A DNA stretch of 18,646 bases from Planctomycetota bacterium (GTDB lineage Bacteria; Planctomycetota; UBA1135; UBA2386): contig JAEUHU010000151.1 in NCBI GenBank assembly GCA_016793305.1, positions 1-18,646 of the forward strand. Reading direction: 5' to 3'. The notes below the pieces were generated by a model, which made no database searches, had not been told where the DNA came from, and was given only the letters and a program-made list of their open reading frames with translations. The first letter of the stretch is position 1; each line of letters begins with the position of its first letter. Positions 15,781 through 18,646 of the stretch are shown one piece after another. A program made the translations under genes and the position numbers.

Positions 15781-16791
15781 TCAGCCGTGCATCACCGCGT
15801 AGACGTAGCGCTGCAAGTCGCGCATGCGACCGTGCCGCAGCGGATCGAAGGCTGCAGCGAACGCGGCCGCCACCGCGTGGGCGTCACCCGACGGCGACGA
15901 GGCCGTGACCGCGACGAGCGTCGTCGTCATCTGCTCGAGGTCGGCGATCGCGTCGCGCAGCTCGAGCACTGGTTCCACGGTTCCCTCTGGCTCGTCCATC
16001 GGATGAAGCGGCGCCGTCTGCAGGTAGCGATCGCAGGTGGCGAGGCGGCGGCGCAGCACTTCGCTGCGCGCGGGATCGACGGGCGGAGCACTCGTCGCGG
16101 CACGGCCCGCAGTCGCGATTCCGGCGACGGCGTGTCGCGCCATCACCAACTCGTCCAGCACCCGCGCGAACTGGGCCCACTGCGCGCGCGTCAGCGGCTC
16201 CGCTGCCAGCACGAACCCGAGGAACGCGTCGATCGCGGGCCGCGGATCGGCAGCGCGCGCCGTGCCGCGCCCGCCCACGTCCAGATCCCACGCGGCACCG
16301 GCGGTGCGCAGGTGCAGGTAGCGCTGCAAGCTGCGCAGGTGGGACCCGACGTGGATGTCGAACAGGAAGCCGAGTCCGAGCCGGCCTTCACGATCCCCCA
16401 GGCGATCACGCGCCAGCGCTACGTGCTGCAGGTCGTGCGCGATGTCGGCCAGATCGTCGATCGCATCGCCGAGGGCCGCGTTCTCGTCGCGTGCAGGGTC
16501 GAACGGATCGAGCGTCGCCCAGTAGTAGCCGAAGTCGGGGAAGCGCGGCGCGACGAGCTGCCACCACTCGCTGTGCGACCGCTCGGGCAGCGGACCGTGC
16601 TGCTCGTCGTCGTAGCACCAACTCTCCGTCGGGCACGCGTGCCGCGCGAGGGCGACGGCGTCGAGCAAGCGCACGAGTTCGACCCAGTCCGCGGGCGTCG
16701 TCGGCGTCGCCTGCTGCACGAAGTCGAGCAAGGCGAACACAGCCGGCCACGGGTCCGCCGATGGGTCGAGCGCTTCGGCGTCGGGAAGCAT
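15781..16791 (-). CDS. Protein of two tandem DUF5063-like units
   Basis: A 336-residue, apparently soluble and mostly helical protein. The first half (about 11-162) matches the DUF5063 pattern: SEWWQLVAPRFPDFGYYW, DPFDP, DAIDDLADIAHDL and HLRSLQRYLH. The second half (about 180-332) repeats it in weaker form: ADPRPA for ADPWPA, MARHA for LARHA, DAIADLEQM for DAIDDLADI, DLQRYVY for SLQRYLH, with matching distances. DUF5063 proteins have no established function that I know. The start is uncertain: this ATG has a -10-like CATGCT six bases before it, while a GTG at 16827 would add 12 residues. It follows the DUF4375-like gene by 76 bases on the same strand and may be transcribed separately. Confidence 0.82.
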   Translation of the reverse strand: MLPDAEALDPSADPWPAVFALLDFVQQATPTTPADWVELVRLLDAVALARHACPTESWCYDDEQHGPLPERSHSEWWQLVAPRFPDFGYYWATLDPFDPARDENAALGDAIDDLADIAHDLQHVALARDRLGDREGRLGLGFLFDIHVGSHLRSLQRYLHLRTAGAAWDLDVGGRGTARAADPRPAIDAFLGFVLAAEPLTRAQWAQFARVLDELVMARHAVAGIATAGRAATSAPPVDPARSEVLRRRLATCDRYLQTAPLHPMDEPEGTVEPVLELRDAIADLEQMTTTLVAVTASSPSGDAHAVAAAFAAAFDPLRHGRMRDLQRYVYAVMHG

Positions 16792-16797
16792 CGGCGC

Positions 16798-16826
16798 AGC
16801 ATGACGGGATTCCGAGAGAATGGCCA
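16798..16826 (-). promoter_or_regulatory. Candidate leaderless promoter of the DUF5063-like gene
   Basis: On the minus strand TGGCCA (16821-16826, 4 of 6 to the -35 consensus) and CATGCT (16798-16803) are 17 bases apart; CATGCT ends six bases before the ATG at 16791. No ribosome site is seen. The call weakens if translation starts at the GTG at 16827, which lies within this element. Confidence 0.35.
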
Positions 16827-16867
16827 CCCGAGGGCACCGCGCGGGTGCGATGCGGTCGCGGCCGGCG

Positions 16868-17986
16868 TCAGGGTCCGACCAGCCAGCCAGCCTCGGCGAG
16901 CGACGCGCGCACGGACGGTGCGGCCTTCGGGCAGGTCAACTCCGCGTGGCGCGGCCGCCGGCCGGCGACGAGTTGCTTCGCGACGTCGTGCGTGACACCC
17001 TGGGCGACGATCCGCAGATGACGCAGGCGGCGGACTTCCTGCAATGTCTGCACGAGCTCCGGCGACAGCGTCTCGACCCACAGCTCGAGTTCCCGCAACT
17101 TCGGCAAGCGAGCCAGCAACGACAGCAGCGGGACGTCATGGGCCGCGCTGACTTCGCTGTCGATCACCGCACGCACGACGCCAGCCGCCGCGCGCAGTCC
17201 CGCCAGAGCCTTCGCCACTCCGACCGGATCGCGGCGGGGCTCGACGAAGTGGATGCCTGCCAGCACGCGCCACTCCGGCTTCCACGTGGTGCCGTTGCGA
17301 ACCGACCAGCGCGACGTCCATGGGCTGAGCGGCTCGAACTCGACCCCGAGGCCATGGCTGCAGAGCCAGCGCGCCACACTGCGTGACGGCGCGGTCGCCA
17401 CCGGCAACGGCTGTGGTGGAATGTGGCCGGAGACCGGCGGCAGCTTCGCCAGTTCCTTCAGGTGCGCCCGGGCGAAGCGCGCTTGCAGAAGCGACAAGTC
17501 GGAGAGCGTGTGGGCGCCGGCATCGAGCTGCTTGCGGGCCTTGTCGCTCATCGCCGCGAGGAAGTTCATGCGCTGCTGCCAGTCGTCGTGCGGCCTACCG
17601 CCAGGAAACCTCGACAATGCGCCGCGCAGCGCCGCCACGGCTTCGTCTGCGCCGATCGCCTGCAACGCAGCCAGCGTGGCTTCGGCCTCGTGATCCTTCG
17701 GCTCGAAGAAGTAGGCGAAGCCGCCATTGCCGACGAGGTACTCGGCTCGGTTGGCCCGCGCGAGAACCCGGGCGGCCGGCGAGACGCCCTCGAGACCGCC
17801 AACTGTCACGGCAGCCTCGATCGCTTCGCCGATTGCCGCCAGCAGCAGCGTGTCGTCGGCTTGCGCGAAGAACGCAGCGATCTCGTATCGCTCGACCAGG
17901 GCCACCCTGGAAACCTTCGCTCGGGAACGCATCCGCACCACCTCCGCGAGTCGGCTGAGCCATTTGCGGGCTCTGCCCTCCACCAC
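16868..17986 (-). CDS. DUF4375 (DMP19-like) domain protein with leucine-rich C-terminal region
   Basis: A 372-residue protein without signal peptide or membrane helix. Residues of about 30-150 resemble DUF4375/DMP19-like domains: AEYLVGNGGFAYFF (81-94), the stretch ALQAIGADEAVAALRGAL, and FPGGRPHDD. The DMP19 fold was described for a DNA-mimic protein, but most relatives are uncharacterised. A linker with little recognisable structure follows. Residues of about 280-350 carry leucine-rich-repeat-like spacing (LPKLRELELWVETLS, VRRLRHLRIVAQGVT). The GTG start lies one base after the stop of the preceding molybdenum-enzyme gene, so the two are probably cotranscribed. An ATG at 17932 with GGAGG eight bases before it is a good alternative start that would remove 18 residues. 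The function is unknown; the link with the upstream enzyme may be accidental. Confidence 0.75.
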   Translation of the reverse strand: MVEGRARKWLSRLAEVVRMRSRAKVSRVALVERYEIAAFFAQADDTLLLAAIGEAIEAAVTVGGLEGVSPAARVLARANRAEYLVGNGGFAYFFEPKDHEAEATLAALQAIGADEAVAALRGALSRFPGGRPHDDWQQRMNFLAAMSDKARKQLDAGAHTLSDLSLLQARFARAHLKELAKLPPVSGHIPPQPLPVATAPSRSVARWLCSHGLGVEFEPLSPWTSRWSVRNGTTWKPEWRVLAGIHFVEPRRDPVGVAKALAGLRAAAGVVRAVIDSEVSAAHDVPLLSLLARLPKLRELELWVETLSPELVQTLQEVRRLRHLRIVAQGVTHDVAKQLVAGRRPRHAELTCPKAAPSVRASLAEAGWLVGP

Positions 17987-17987
17987 C

Positions 17988-18646
17988 TCACTTGCAGGCG
18001 GCGAGAGCCCGCGCGACGTAGACCGGCGCCACCTTCCTGCGCCAGTAGACGTCGAGGTCGGTGTTGTCCATCGTGCGCGCCGGCTTCAGCGCGGCCGAGC
18101 CCGCGGCGGCGATCACGTCGTCGGTCAGCTTGTTGCCGACCAGCAGCTTCTCGCTGTCGGTCGCCGGGATCGCGAACGAGCCCGCCCCGCCGAGCCGCAC
18201 GTTGGCCTTGGTGACGACGCCAGCCGCATCGGTCCACACGCACGCGCCGACGCCGAGCACCGGGAAGTCGTAGGTGTCGCGGCGGCGCAGCTTCAGGTAG
18301 CTGGCCTTCCAGCCCTTCGGGGCCGGCAGGATCAGCCGCGTCAGCAGCTCCTCGGGCTTCTTGGTCAGGTACTGGATGCCGTCGTCGCGGTAGAGATCGC
18401 CCGCCTTGATCGTGCGCGTGCCAGCCTTGCCGACCAGTTCGACCTCGGCCTCCATCGCGCACACCAGCGGCACCGTGTCCGAGCTCTGCACCGCCCAGCA
18501 GCGCGGCGAGCCGGGTGCCACCCAGCAGATGGCGCCGTCCTTCTTCATGCAGAAGTCGATCGACTCGCGCCACTCGTGCGTCTGGTCGTAGTAGGTGCAG
18601 CGCGTGTCGAGCAGCAGGTTGCCGCCGATCGTGCCCATGTTGCGCA
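17988..18646 (-). CDS. FAD-binding subunit of a xanthine dehydrogenase-family molybdenum hydroxylase (5' end missing)
   Basis: The medium, FAD-carrying subunit of a molybdopterin hydroxylase (CoxM/XdhB/HcrB class), which passes electrons between the [2Fe-2S] clusters and an acceptor. The frame runs off the right edge; about 218 residues of the C-terminal part are visible. RNMGTIGGNLL at the edge is the second FAD-binding motif of the family, and the CO-dehydrogenase flavoprotein C-terminal domain follows (LRRRDTYDFPVLGVGA, then VRLGG). Between them is an insert with four cysteines at distances 16, 8 and 9 (TRC, DFC, AIC, PRC). This matches, as I recall it, the pattern binding an extra [4Fe-4S] cluster in the beta subunit of 4-hydroxybenzoyl-CoA reductase. 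Large and iron-sulfur subunits should lie just beyond the window. The substrate need not be an aromatic CoA ester. Confidence 0.88.
   Translation of the reverse strand, partial: RNMGTIGGNLLLDTRCTYYDQTHEWRESIDFCMKKDGAICWVAPGSPRCWAVQSSDTVPLVCAMEAEVELVGKAGTRTIKAGDLYRDDGIQYLTKKPEELLTRLILPAPKGWKASYLKLRRRDTYDFPVLGVGACVWTDAAGVVTKANVRLGGAGSFAIPATDSEKLLVGNKLTDDVIAAAGSAALKPARTMDNTDLDVYWRRKVAPVYVARALAACK

Noticed and set aside
16834..16848. 5-bp hairpin (GCACC/GGTGC) after the DUF4375-like gene
   Set aside because: The stem is short, there is no T-run, and it is common by chance in this composition; not strong enough to call a terminator.
1..18646. CRISPR arrays, tRNA/rRNA genes, insertion sequences, attachment sites, replication origin
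   Set aside because: I looked for regular spaced repeats, transposase motifs, tRNA-like cloverleaf arms and A/T-rich boxes on both strands and saw none.

Overview
The window is a dense, very GC-rich bacterial chromosome segment: about 14 genes, short gaps, third positions almost all G or C. Several gene families (Uma2 nuclease, DUF5063, a glycine-rich GRDP-type membrane protein, an ABC permease fused to a CPBP protease, GH15 next to a TPS/TPP fusion) and the N-terminal secretion signals suggest a Gram-negative-type lineage such as Planctomycetota or Myxococcota. That assignment is an inference from gene content. I see no phage, insertion sequence, CRISPR array, tRNA or rRNA, and nothing resembling a classical defence island.

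Layout. 1-3062 (+): an ABC exporter pair, with the ATPase truncated at the left edge and overlapping a permease/CPBP fusion; a strong hairpin follows. 3166-3801 (-): a Bcp-type peroxiredoxin with a lysine/alanine-rich histone-H1-like tail. 4078-8176 (+): a trehalose/alpha-glucan operon made of a 33-residue membrane peptide, a GH15 hydrolase and a trehalose-6-phosphate synthase/phosphatase fusion. 8189-9896 (-): tryptophanase followed by a DUF427 protein. 10011-11141 (-): a DUF900 alpha/beta hydrolase. 11286-12347 (-): a GRDP-like two-helix membrane protein with a His/Gly/Cys-rich tail. 12483-15004 (+): a secreted ankyrin-repeat protein and a small secreted protein that resembles its C-terminal domain. 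15042-15611 (-): Uma2 nuclease. 15781-16791 (-): a protein made of two tandem DUF5063-like units. 16868-18646 (-): a DUF4375-like/leucine-rich protein immediately downstream of the FAD subunit of a molybdenum hydroxylase, which is cut by the right edge and carries the four-cysteine insert of 4-hydroxybenzoyl-CoA reductase beta subunits.

Translation signals fall into two classes. Genes inside operons use overlaps (ATGA, GTGA) or good Shine-Dalgarno sites. Most genes that head a transcription unit instead have a -10-like hexamer (A at position 2, T at position 6) ending 6-7 bases before the start codon and no Shine-Dalgarno site, which suggests leaderless mRNAs.

The observations most worth following up are this leaderless layout, the histone-like tail on the peroxiredoxin, the homology between the ankyrin protein's C-terminal domain and its downstream partner, and the DUF5063 tandem duplication.
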